This document shows positions 53,388 through 63,000 of a stretch of 64,000 nucleotides of DNA, one piece after another (position 1 is the first letter of the stretch; every line of letters starts with the position of its first letter). The DNA is taken from contig JAHQIY010000041.1 of assembly GCA_019054805.1 (NCBI GenBank), positions 186,001 through 250,000 of the forward strand, in the 5' to 3' direction. The translations under genes were made by a program, and so were the position numbers. The notes under the pieces were generated by a model, which saw nothing but the letters and a program-made list of their open reading frames with translations, did not search any database and was not told the DNA's origin. The stretch is from Brachionus manjavacas (taxonomy: Eukaryota; Rotifera; Eurotatoria; Ploima; Brachionidae).

Positions 53388-54477
53388 TAGTGTTGGTAAT
53401 CGATTTTCAATAATTGATACATTTTTTAAACGATTAATTTTTTTTTATTAATTCTAAACATTATTTTAAAATTAGAAAAAAATTTTAAAGTGAAAAATTT
53501 TTATACAGTTATTTAAAGCTGAAAAACACATTTACGAATAATAATTGATCCAAATAATATTTGAAGTCTATTACAAATGACTATTGCAATCTTTTTACAT
53601 TGAAATTAAATAGATAAAAACAACACAGGATATTTAGTTTTTATTGTTTTAAATCAAAAATATTTAAATTATTATTTAATTATTTATACTAATTTGAAAA
53701 TAACTTTCTTTAAAAAAAATAAACATTTATCTAATTTACTTATTTCCTAAATTGATTATTATAATTATTTAAAAAAAAAATCTTATCAAAATACTCTAAT
53801 AACATATATATCAGACATTTAAAGTTTTTAAAAGGAAACCCAAAAAATTCTTTATACTATCATTTAGTTTGGTATTTCAAATGGTATCCTTGATAAACAA
53901 TTCCTTTGAAACAAGCAAAAAACAAAAAATGGTTTAAAGCATCAAATTTATCATAAAAGACAGAATTTGTTTTGATAGATTCGCATTATATCATTTGATT
54001 TTTGTTAAACATCCTTTTTAATGTAAAAAAAAAACTTCCATCTTTCATACCAAGTTTTTATTTTCGTTTTTTTGATGAATGCTGTTTGAAAGATACCTTT
54101 ATTTAAATATAAATTTTTGGATAAACACTTTTATCATAATGAAATATTTCATGGTTATTTAGTATTTAATGGAAATTATTTTTCTCCTTTATAAAAGCCT
54201 TCCACCTCCTTAAAAAATTTAAAGATCTTTATTTCTAAATTTATTTTTAATATTTTTTCAAAAGGCTGTTAAAATTTTCATAACTTCCATTTATTTATTA
54301 AAATTAAAATCTTTAATACTTTTTTCACGCTTCTTAAAAATTTTTTTAAAAATTTTCTTTAAAAGACGAAAAAATACACCATTTTTTTTTCAAAATAATT
54401 AAGCTAATTATAAATCTGTTGAAGAATTAGTCGATTTTTAAATTATTTCAATCGATTGGCGTCGATTTCCAACACTA
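53388..54477. mobile_element. hAT-like non-autonomous transposon with 8-bp target duplication
   Basis: Left end TAGTGTTGGTAATCGATTTT, right complement TAGTGTTGGAAATCGACGCC. Flanks are CTTTGAAT (53380-53387) and ATTTGAAT (54478-54485), 7 of 8 identical. The YAGTGTTGG start and 8-bp duplication are hAT features. The 1090-bp AT-rich interior has no transposase ORF. Confidence 0.85.
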
Positions 54478-54833
54478 ATTTGAATAAGGTTTCACCATGT
54501 AAAAATTATCTTCAAAATATTCAAAATTTTCTTAGCTACCAATGTTGATCTTCAATTAATTTAAATTAAAAAAAAAGCACTTAAAATTTTATTATTTGCA
54601 CTTTATCAATGTAAAATATGATGACAAAATCAAAAATTTTTGAGAGTCATTTTGGCAAAAATTTTGATTGTAAACAATCCTTGTTGAAAAAGTTTACTTT
54701 TTTTTTAATTTTTAATTAAAATTAATCAGAAATTAGTTTTTTCAAAAAGAAAGGAACTCAAATTTTTTGCAAACAAAAAAAATTATAAGTCTGAATTAAT
54801 AATTTAATCTATTAATCTATTTTAACTTTCTAA

Positions 54834-54995
54834 TAGTGTTGGGTGGCGGCCAACTTTCGCCAGCCGGCCAGTATAAATGGCCTATTATGGCCATGAATTT
54901 AACGACCGAATTTAGACCGTCCGTAAATTGGCCGGCCGTATGTTGGCCGTATTTAAAAGAACCGGCCGTTTAGTGGTCGGCCACCACACGGTCCA
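54834..54995. repeat. GGCCG-rich repeat beginning TAGTGTTGGG
   Basis: An abrupt GC-rich island of about 160 bp with repeated ggccggcc/ttggccg phrases (for example ggccggccgtatgttggccg). The left end matches hAT-type termini; the right end (ggtcggccaccacacgg) is a partial inverse of it. It is probably a small degenerate MITE. Related motifs are at 56299-56655. Confidence 0.55.
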
Positions 54996-55699
54996 AAATA
55001 AAAATTTAGTTTGATGTTTAAAAAATATTTATAGGCATTTAGAGTTATATTTTTATTTATCTCATATTTTATATTAGTTAATTTTTGATCTTTTATTAAC
55101 AAATAAATCTTACATTTTATAAATAAATTTTTTTTTTAGATCAGTTTTAAAATTATATCTATTAATAGTATAAAATAGATAAATTTTTCATTCGAATTTT
55201 TAATTTTTTATGATAAAAAAGATTTTAATATTTAATAAAATAAACTTCGAAAATTTGATGATGAACATTAAATAAGAAAATCTATGAAAATCTAATTGAA
55301 CTTATAGTTTATTCTTAAAAAAGTTGTCTAATACAATTATTCATTTTTAATCTTCAGATGCATGGATCAAATCCTTATTTAGTTAATAATTTCTTTCAAA
55401 ATTACTATTGATTTTGATCAATATTTATTGGATTGATAGAAAAAGAAGAATGAAAGTGAAAATTAGTAAAATTTTTCTGACCTTTTTTTTACGTTTTTAA
55501 CACTTTTTAGCAATGTGCTAAATTTAAAGTATCCAGAATTTGAACCCGGACTTTATATTATTTTTTATTAATTAGAGAAACATTTTAATATTTACATTAT
55601 ATCTATTTATTTTTATTAAAAAGTTTTATGTTTTCATATAAAAACATTATGGCTTCAACTTTTTCTGGCGCTATTTTATTTTATTTGTCGTCTATGAAA
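54996..55699. other. Spacer, nothing recognised
   Basis: AT-rich DNA between the GGCCG repeat and the gag-pol remnant. Confidence 0.5.
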
Positions 55700-55702
55700 A
55701 TG

Positions 55703-56298
55703 TTATCTAGTTTCTTGGCTTGGGATTTTTTCAGTTTTTCCAATAAGTATTTTCCTTGCACTGTGTTGTTTAATTTCAATTGAGTTATTTTTGTCAACTA
55801 TTTCAAAGTCATCGTATGTGTAAACAACATAGTCATTGACTTTAATCTCTACAGGAGATTCATTTAAATTTAGCACTTGAACGAAAATTTCTCGTTTGTC
55901 ATCACATTTACTTAAAAAATGACTCCAATACACGTCATTCTCTTCTCTTTGTGGTGTAAATACAGCCTCTTTTACTCAACTTTGGTTCAAGTTTCTAAAA
56001 TTTTAAAAATTGTTTCACTTTTCGGCTCAAGTATTACCCTATTCACCGAAACGCATGGATAACTATTTTCCGATTCTGACCATGAGTCAACCTAGTTTTC
56101 ATTTGGTTCTCTATTAACTATGAACGAGTCTTATAAATTGTCAATCACCACACCATACTTCACTAGAATGACCATTAATGTCTAATTTAGGCCAACCATT
56201 GCCTTGGCCATACCCACGAGTCGATTTACCAAATCTTCCATTACCACTACCATTTCCATTCCAAGCATGTGTGCTTACTAAATTTTTAAACTGATAAC
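55703..56298 (-). pseudogene. LTR-retrotransposon-like gag-pol fragment (decayed)
   Basis: Minus strand, 56285-56140: a Gly-rich segment with GRFGKSTRGYGQGNGWPKL, reminiscent of a degenerate zinc-knuckle region. Downstream, after several stops and shifts, 55930-55703 is open and contains FVQVLNLNESPVEIKVNDYV. This is the kind of beta-rich segment found between protease and RT in Ty3- or BEL-type elements. No protease or RT motif is present. A short copy of the Gly-rich segment occurs in reverse at 57880-57930. Family uncertain. Confidence 0.45.
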
Positions 56299-56655
56299 TA
56301 GTGTTGGGATCCGTACAAGCGGACACTTGACCGGCCAAAATTTTCAGAAACCGTGACCGTATCTGCAATAGCTGGAAACCTTTAAGACAACCTTTAAAAC
56401 AAACGGTCTAAAATTACGAGAGACCAAAAAACGGGCCAAAATTTTGGCGGGCGGTCAAAAAATTTTTTGTAAAATTTTGAAAAAAAAAATCTTAAAAAAC
56501 TTTTTAAAATACATAAAGAAAATTTTTTTTTGTATTATTTTAAAATTATTTTTTTTTTAATTAAAAACATTATTTCGAAAAAATTTCAATTTAAGTGGCT
56601 AACCGCCAAAAATTTGGGGGTATTTTTGACCGTCCGTATTTTTCAGTCGGCATCG
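56299..56655. repeat. GGCC-rich repeat beginning TAGTGTTGGG, second copy
   Basis: Starts tagtgttgggatccgtacaa and carries accggcc, cgggccaaaattttggcggg and gaccgtccgta phrases like those at 54834-54995. A clear right terminus or target duplication was not found. It interrupts the gag-like remnant on its 5' side. Confidence 0.5.
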
Positions 56656-56659
56656 CTGG

Positions 56660-56915
56660 AGAACATAGTTAGGATATGCAGGTAACGTTGGGTTGTACAC
56701 AATAGAAGGTATGGAAATAACCGATGGGCAAAGAGAATGCTTTCGGTTATCTCGTTGTTGGAAAGTAGGGATTGAACGAACTGCTTCGAAAGCGGTTTTC
56801 GAAAGGGCTGAGATCAAGAAGGGCCAGTTGAAAATATGGCAAATGAAAGAACTGTGTTGCACGACGCAATCTCGCCCCTATCTTCGGACCCTTATTATTA
56901 TTTTTATTATAAAAC
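56660..56915 (+). repeat. GC-richer segment ending in a (TTA)n tract, probable retroelement 3' end
   Basis: Higher GC than its surroundings, open on both strands for about 75 codons, ending cttcggacccttattattatt and an AT tract. The pattern (unique GC-richer body, then trinucleotide tail) fits a SINE or LINE 3' end. The predicted peptides match nothing I know. Confidence 0.4.
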
Positions 56916-57099
56916 CATGAGGAGGTTGAGAAATTGTATCATTTAACTAAGTTCAAAAAAAGAAAATATCTAATAATTTTTATTAAATAATAAATCAAAT
57001 TTGTAGAATATTCTAATTTTTCAAGAGACATAAAAAGAAAATTTAAATCAAGCAAATGGTTTAATTTTTTTGTTTGAATTTTAAAATGTATCCAATATT

Positions 57100-57438
57100 A
57101 TATCCAATATTAATTTTAAGTTAATATTGAAAGAAAAACTAGGATTCTTAAAAAGACTTGCTAATAATGATCTCACAAAAAAAATATTGGAAGAACTAGG
57201 GAGATGCAATGGTGAGACAAAAAAATTAAGTAACAAATCCAGCTTAAAGAAGATAGCTGAGTATTTAGAGTATGATGAGCTTGATTTTGATGCACTAATT
57301 CCGCTGCTTAACTTAAAACTTAAAGAAATTTCGAAAAAGAGTGACAATGGTATAAGTGACTCAATAAGAACATGCCTAGAAAATATTGGAAATGAAGCTT
57401 ACAGAAAAATGCTAGTAGAATTAACTAAATCCTACTAA
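57100..57438 (+). pseudogene. LINE ORF2 C-terminal fragment
   Basis: Open for about 110 codons, with no convincing ATG start, ending ELTKSY and TAA. The end, NGISDSIRTCLENIGNEAYR, matches the tail of the older minus-strand LINE at 42430-42550 (NGLADSVKLCL, then KTINDNKYFTLLINLSKSF), so it is the C-terminus of the same LINE family. The upstream RT is missing. Confidence 0.65.
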
Positions 57439-57767
57439 CAAAAAAGGGATTTTGAAACTCAAAAAAAAAAGCGGGAAAAATACATACCATAAACATCCAA
57501 CGTTGAGTGCATTGTATTAATATTGCCTTTTCATCTCCTAACTCGAATTGATTGCCTCCTGGATCATCTCGATTACTCGGTTGAGAAGAAATTTAACAAA
57601 AAAAAAAAAAACAAAGAGAAAAGAGAAAAGAAAATTGGAAAAAAAAGGAATAATAATTATTGAAATTAAAGGAAAGTTATAAAAATTAACATTTAAATTT
57701 AAAATTATCGGATGCTACTCTTTTTTTTGTCTTAAACTTATTTTAGTTTTTTTTTTTTTTTAGTTTT

Positions 57768-57808
57768 TTTTTTACATCGCCTACAAGGCGTTCATTGAAT
57801 AAATAAAT
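57768..57808 (+). repeat. LINE-type 3' end module B, copy 2
   Basis: tttacatcgcctacaaggcg then ttcattgaat and aataaataaataa. Stem CGCC (57778-57781) with GGCG (57787-57790). It differs from copy 1 only in the loop (tacaa against ctcaa) and tail length. A T-rich tract precedes it, as in copy 1. Confidence 0.65.
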
Positions 57809-57879
57809 AAATTACAAGCATGAAAAATTTGTTTTTTTTTTTTTAACCCAAGTTTTTCATGTTTATGAAGATTTGGACG

Positions 57880-57935
57880 AGGAGGTAAATCGACTCGTGG
57901 GTATGTCCAAGGCTATCGGAATTTTAATTTTGTTC
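57880..57935 (+). repeat. Short copy of the Gly-rich gag-like segment
   Basis: taaatcgactcgtgggtatg plus tccaaggc matches the minus strand at about 56200-56232, so the same element left a second fragment in opposite orientation. A 9-bp difference precedes it (acgaggagg). Confidence 0.5.
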
Positions 57936-58231
57936 TATGAATTTTGAATTTATGTTTGTGATTTGATGATCCTTAAGATAATATTTGTAGTTTAAAAAAC
58001 TATCTACGCTCTGTTTTCCATTTTTATCAATTGAGTATTTGTTAAAAAGCAACAAACGAAATAAATAATCACTTATGTCAAAATTTTATAAGAAGAAAAC
58101 AAAGTTTTTCCTGTGTAGTCCGTTATGTAAACTATGGCTCACCTGTTACTGGAACGATTCTTGTTCTCAGATTTTATGAACTATTAGTTCACCTAATCTA
58201 AAATTGATCACCTAATTTAAAAAAGCTAATT

Positions 58232-58380
58232 TATTTATTTATTTATTGAATTGAATTAACCTCCTTTAAGGAGAAGTAAAAGAAAATAATGATAAATAAT
58301 TTTTTTTTTTAGTTGTGTTTTTGTGTTTTTTTTAAAAAAATGAAAAATTATTACCTAAAAATAAAAATATGTACTGATAA
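58232..58380 (-). repeat. LINE-type 3' end module C, copy 2
   Basis: Reverse complement of the arrangement at 3409-3535: ggtaataatttttcattttt, an A/T run, palindrome at 58261-58273, then ttcaattcaataaataaata. The longer shared stretch shows that the repeat end is at least 130 bp. Confidence 0.65.
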
Positions 58381-59160
58381 AAAATAAGATAGAAAAGATA
58401 ATTACATAGAAAATTTTAAAGTTGGACGAAGTAGGAAAATTTTGCGAAATAGATGACTCTATGTTCCCTAAAGTCAAAATCTTAAAGGGTGAACAATTCA
58501 TTTTAATTTTCTTTAGTTTTTATTATTTATGCTGAAGGGTAAAGATTTAAGAATAGAGCGCATTTAGGTATTTGGGATTACGGAAAAAGGAATAGTCAAG
58601 TCAGCTAGATCATAGCAAATGCTATTTCTAAAGCTCCTCCAACAAAAAAATAAACCTAAAAAAATATTTACTAATTTTTATATCAGTTTCGAGAATAAGG
58701 CATTCTATTAAATTTTGAGCTTTATTCAATTTGTTCGCATAATCTAAAACTCTTTCGTCTAATTCTATTTTGAAAAAAAAAATTCACAAAACCCAAGAAA
58801 AAAACATTTCGGATAATAATTGAACTATGGTTCACCTAACCGACTAGATCCAGCTTTTTAATGATTGAAAATTTAATGAATTTAATTTAATGAATTTAAT
58901 TAAATCTATTTTTTACTCTTATAAATGCTCATTTTTATTCTTTTTATTTATTTAATTTTATATTATTTAATTATATTTTTAGTTTTTTCATATGTTTCTA
59001 GTCTGAATGAGCATTTGCTCGGGAAAAAAAATGAATTATTTAAAAATTAAAAAAGAATTTTAGATATTTTTTTCAGATTTTTACCTTCTTGATTCAATAT
59101 TATTTCAAGATTGGATACATTTTGTAATTCAAACACAAAAAATCAAACCATATTTATTTT
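58381..59160. other. AT-rich spacer, nothing certain
   Basis: No ORF or terminal repeat recognised. Sequence continuing upstream of module C (58440-58640) is less AT-rich and may be the body of that element. Confidence 0.35.
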
Positions 59161-59164
59161 AATT

Positions 59165-59560
59165 TAATTTCTTAATTAATCTAAAGTTTTCAATTTTGAT
59201 TACCAATTTGCATTGTCTTACATTTGTTAAAGTTGAATTTCATCTGCCATTTTAAAGACCAATTTAACAGCTCAATAAGGTCACCTTGAAGTTTTTCTTG
59301 GTGGAGGTTATATCTTGTAATTGCCATTAGTTTGCTATCGTCAGCGAATAGTTTACATATATGATAAAGGCCGATCGACATATCGTTAATAAATACAATG
59401 AAGAGAAGATGCCCCAAGACTGATCCCTGGGGAACTCCACTAAGTACTGACACCTATTACGAGGCTTATTCACCTTTAACAACTATTTGTCTTCTTTCAT
59501 GAAGGAAAGATTAAGCTTAAGATCTTTCAGAATAAAATATTAAAAATTCAATATTTTTTG
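59165..59560 (-). pseudogene. CR1-like LINE RT fragment
   Basis: Minus strand: SFLHERRQIVVKGE, then [33 protein letters not shown] and LKWQMKFNFNKCKTMQIG, the central RT palm with an intact ADD box. It stops shortly after at 59190. Upstream sequence to about 59560 is frame-broken. A His replaces the usual Pro in GPLLF. Confidence 0.82.
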
Positions 59561-59945
59561 AATCAAAGCCTGCTTTTTACTACTCCACGTACAATTAAGG
59601 GTGTTACATGCTTTAATACAGTTCAAGAAAGATAGCAATTTCGAAAAGGAAATAAATTTTGCAAATCTTTGTAAACATAATTTGTGACTTTTTTTATTTA
59701 TTTTTTCCAGTGAATCTTAGGAGTTAAATATTCTTTTTTTTTATTGACCCTAAAAAGGTGCTATATTCTCTTTAAAAGAGTTTCCAAATTTAAGTGAATC
59801 ACTTTCAAAATTGGTATTTAGTTCTAAAAATTTTGCTTTACTTTTTCTGGGATTTTTTTAAATAGTCAGATTTTACTAAAAAAATCGAAGCAAAAAAAAT
59901 TAAAAATTTGATAAAAAGAAAATTTTTTGATAAAAATTAATAGGT

Positions 59946-60017
59946 GGTTCTATGGTGTAACGGTTAGCACTCTGGACTTTGAATCCAGCGATCCGAGTTC
60001 AAATCTCGGTAGAACCT
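59946..60017 (+). tRNA. tRNA-Gln (anticodon TTG)
   Basis: A 72-nt cloverleaf. The acceptor stem GGTTCTA pairs with TAGAACC (60010-60016) with discriminator T. The D-arm reads GTGTAACGGTTAGCAC. The anticodon stem CTGGA/TCCAG encloses loop CTTTGAA with anticodon TTG at 59979-59981. The T-arm CCGAG/CTCGG has loop TTCAAAT. There is no intron. The promoter boxes A (TGGTGTAACGGTTAG) and B (GTTCAAATC) are intact, and a T5 pol III terminator follows at 60022-60026. The sequence is close to animal tRNA-Gln(TTG) genes, so it should be functional. Confidence 0.97.
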
Positions 60018-60650
60018 TTAATTTTTCATTAAAATATATGCTAAAAATAAATTTAGAAAAGTTAAATTCGTTTCAAATTTTTATCTTTTTTTTAAATTTA
60101 ATTTTTTAAGAGTCAAATAAAATTTGATAAAAAATTCTCAATCGTTTTTTTAATGTTTAAAAAAAAAGTTATTATGAAGCTTTTTTTCAAATTTGATAAA
60201 AATAAATTCATAATATTCAAATTAATCTTTTTAAAAGTTCAATCGATTAGATAAAGAATTAAAGTAAAAAATATAAAGCTTTAGAATAAAATTTTTTAAT
60301 TTCAACAGCATCTTTGGTAATTTACCTGATAGTATAAACAAAACAGACTTTAAAACGAAATTAAAAAATTTTAAAATATAAATCTTTTGATCTAATGTCC
60401 GAATAAAAAAAGAAATAAATCGAAAAAGAAAATCAATCTATAAGTATAGAAATTTAATATTTCATGTTTAAATAACAGGATTGTAGATCCAAAATTTATT
60501 ATGAAAATTTAGAAGAAAAATTTTGAAATTCGAAAATCGATTTAACTTCGGTAATTTACCAATACATTATTTTAATCATTGGTAAAATAAATTTTGAATA
60601 TTATTTTCCTTTTGAATTTATTTGATTATGAGTGATATTGTGTTTTGGTG
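60018..60650. other. Spacer, nothing recognised
   Basis: AT-rich DNA after the tRNA gene. Confidence 0.5.
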
Positions 60651-60653
60651 ACT

Positions 60654-60676
60654 GGAGTCACCATATATGTGACTCC
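60654..60676. repeat. Perfect 8-bp hairpin, GGAGTCAC
   Basis: GGAGTCAC (60654-60661) and GTGACTCC (60669-60676) enclose a 7-nt AT loop. Further gtgact/agtcac phrases occur at 60648-60653, 60690-60697 and in inverse near 61114-61130. The ORF fragment at 60760-61075 lies between them, so these may be subterminal repeats of a small transposon. Confidence 0.5.
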
Positions 60677-60759
60677 GGAATTTAAAAAAAGAGTCACAAT
60701 TTTTAAGTGTATTTAAAAAAATTAAAAAAAAAAAATTCATAAAAAACTTAACTAGTGCA

Positions 60760-61075
60760 AAAATTTTGTGACTGTGGGCAAAACGGACAGCTTGACTGTT
60801 GTTAACACGAATGTGCTAACAAGTGAAGACGAAGAAATCGATAGCAAAAATTTGGATAGTTTAAGCCTCAATACAGTTAAAGCTACAGCGAATTATTATG
60901 CAAAAGAGACCTTTGAAATACCAAATGTTTCAGAGGAAACAGATTTAATTGTTAGAAAAACGTTTAGAAAATTTGAAAATCAAGTTCCATGTCCAATTTG
61001 TCGTAAACTTAAAAAATGATAAAGGTGTAAGAATGCATGGTAAAAGAAACACAAAGACTAATTATTATTAAAAAA
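60760..61075 (+). pseudogene. Transposon ORF fragment with C2H2-like finger
   Basis: An open run with an acidic Ser/Thr-rich segment ends VPCPICRKLK. After a one-base shift it continues DKGVRMHGKRNTK. Joined conceptually, this is a CxxC..H finger with the GVRMH signature seen at the N-terminus of several LINE and transposon proteins. No conventional ATG start is visible, and gtgactc repeats flank it. Probably a decayed element; no host function is implied. Confidence 0.4.
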
Positions 61076-61079
61076 TTTA

Positions 61080-62039
61080 CTTTTTATTATTGACAAAATT
61101 GTTTTTTTTATTTGGAGTCACGCATTAGGTGACGACATAAAAAAAATCATTAACATTAAGAACAAGTCTTGTACTAGTAGCCTTAAAAAAATCCAAAAGT
61201 TAAGTTTTAGGGCATATATTTGGATTACCAAAGTCATCACCGATTTTGATTAATTTTATGGGTACTCAACTTTGGGAAGGTATACAAGTAATATGGAAGA
61301 TGCTATGGGTTAATCAACAATATTTCCTTGTTGGGAACATTCAGGGATATCTATTGATATTAAAACTTATGAGATGAACATAAAATTTTTTGAAATTTTT
61401 TATTTTTTACTGGCCAGTATCCTTTAAAACAACTCAACAAAAAATTTATTTCTTGAATTCAGTTGAAGAATTTTCTACAAGTTTTGAATATACAAAGTGA
61501 TAATATCAATTTTATACTTGATTTGTTCATTTGATTTGAAACTGTAGAAGACAAAGAGGTAACAATAAATTCTAGTGAAACACCAGATTCCAAAAAAAAT
61601 TAGCCATTTTGTAGTATATTTGTATTTTTACGATAATGTTTGCCTATTTTTTTGCAGTGCAGATATTTAATTTACAATTTAAAGAATCCAAGTGTGAAAA
61701 AAGTTAGCTAACTTGTTGCCACTTTGAACAGTTTTTGTTTATAAAATACAACTTTTGTGAATTCCTTAATTTGGACTGTTGTAAAAATGAATTAAATTTT
61801 ATTTGACAAAATTTGTCATTATTTTGGATATAAATTAAAAAACTATCTAGATTTGTTCAAAATTTAAAATTAAAACTTGATTGAAAAATCTTTTCATTAA
61901 TTATGAAACTAAATCAGAATAAAAATACTTTTATTTTATACTCTATTTTTCTCCTTAAAATTATAGCAAACTGGTATATTTTTTCAAAGTAAATTTTTTC
62001 ACACTTGGATTGTTAAAATTATTTTTTCTTGTTTTTCTT
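61080..62039. other. Spacer with scattered open stretches
   Basis: Around 61290-61420 the plus strand stays partly open without a recognised motif. It could be a further part of the element at 60760. Otherwise AT-rich DNA. Confidence 0.35.
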
Positions 62040-63000
62040 TTGTCATTGATCCAAGAATACAAAACTTTAATTACTTAACAGTTCCATCCTTTTTATATTC
62101 TCGATTGCTTAAGAAAATTCTGTTAATTTTATCATTTATATTTTCTTCGAGATCTTCTTGGTTTTTTATGATTCCATTATCACTTATTTATTTCTTTAGT
62201 CCACCAAGGATGGATTTCTTACCATTTTTTTTTCACTTTGCCTTGATTCATTTTATAGACATTCCAGAATTTCTCTAGTAAATTAATTGATCATCAGCCT
62301 CTTCATAAATGCAGTTTTCTTTTAGTAACATCATTTCAGTATTTTCCATATCTAGGACATGCATGTTATGGCTTTCTTTGTTTTGATGTTTTGTTTTAAG
62401 ACCCATGATTCTTTTGATTATGGTTCCTTCAGTTGTTTTTAGCTTTCTTTGATCTATTTGATTAATTTTTGGTGTTTCACAACCGTATTATAGGATACGT
62501 CGACAGTATGTTTTGAAAAGCTGGAGTCTAATTTTGGTTTTGAGAATTCTGTCATTTATTCCAAGACCCCCAATGCAATTAGACTCTTTATTGTATTTCT
62601 TATTCGTTATTGCATGTGATCGTCGTTTTTAAGCGATACTTTTTTGTCTCTCTGATTATTGTTGCCAAATATAATCAGATGAGTTTTATCAGGATTAAAC
62701 TTGATCTCTTTTTTGGATCCGAATTTTTCACATATTTCCAAAGGTCTTTGTATTTTTTTCGTCGTCACTTATGATTATTATGTCGTCCAGATATAGTATT
62801 ATACCAATTTGAAGATCTTGAATTTTGATTCAGATGTTTTCTTTTTCTACTAACTATACCAGTTCTTCAATGTATATTGCTGAAAGTTTGGGTAACAAAG
62901 TACCACCCTTCTTTACGCTAATTGTTATCATAAAGATTTCCGATTTTTCACCTCCTTTTACCACATATCCCATCGTGCATCTATAATAAATTTTTAGATT
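62040..63000 (-). pseudogene. Heavily decayed LINE RT (L1/R2-side) with YLDD box
   Basis: Minus strand from 62970: GGEKSEIFMITISVKKGGTL, LPKLSAIYIEELV, then ILYLDDIIIISDDEKN (the catalytic box as YLDD instead of YADD). It goes on with KFGSKKEIKFNPDKTHLIIF, and after further shifts TYCRRILYYGCE, KINQIDQRKLKTTEGTIIK and RIMGLKTKHQNKES. Every 30-60 codons a stop or shift intervenes, so this is old. The order of motifs (KGGTLLPKL-palm-FNPDKTHLI-YGCE) differs from the CR1/Jockey copies and is closer to L1, R2 or NeSL elements. Confidence 0.7.

Noticed and set aside
56140-56368. Gly-rich ORF as a host protein
   Set aside because: It runs into a GGCC-rich repeat at 56299 and a related fragment occurs elsewhere in inverse orientation; better explained as retroelement remnant.
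59927-60109. 60-codon ORF overlapping the tRNA
   Set aside because: It reads through the tRNA gene; the cloverleaf with intact promoter boxes and terminator explains the sequence.
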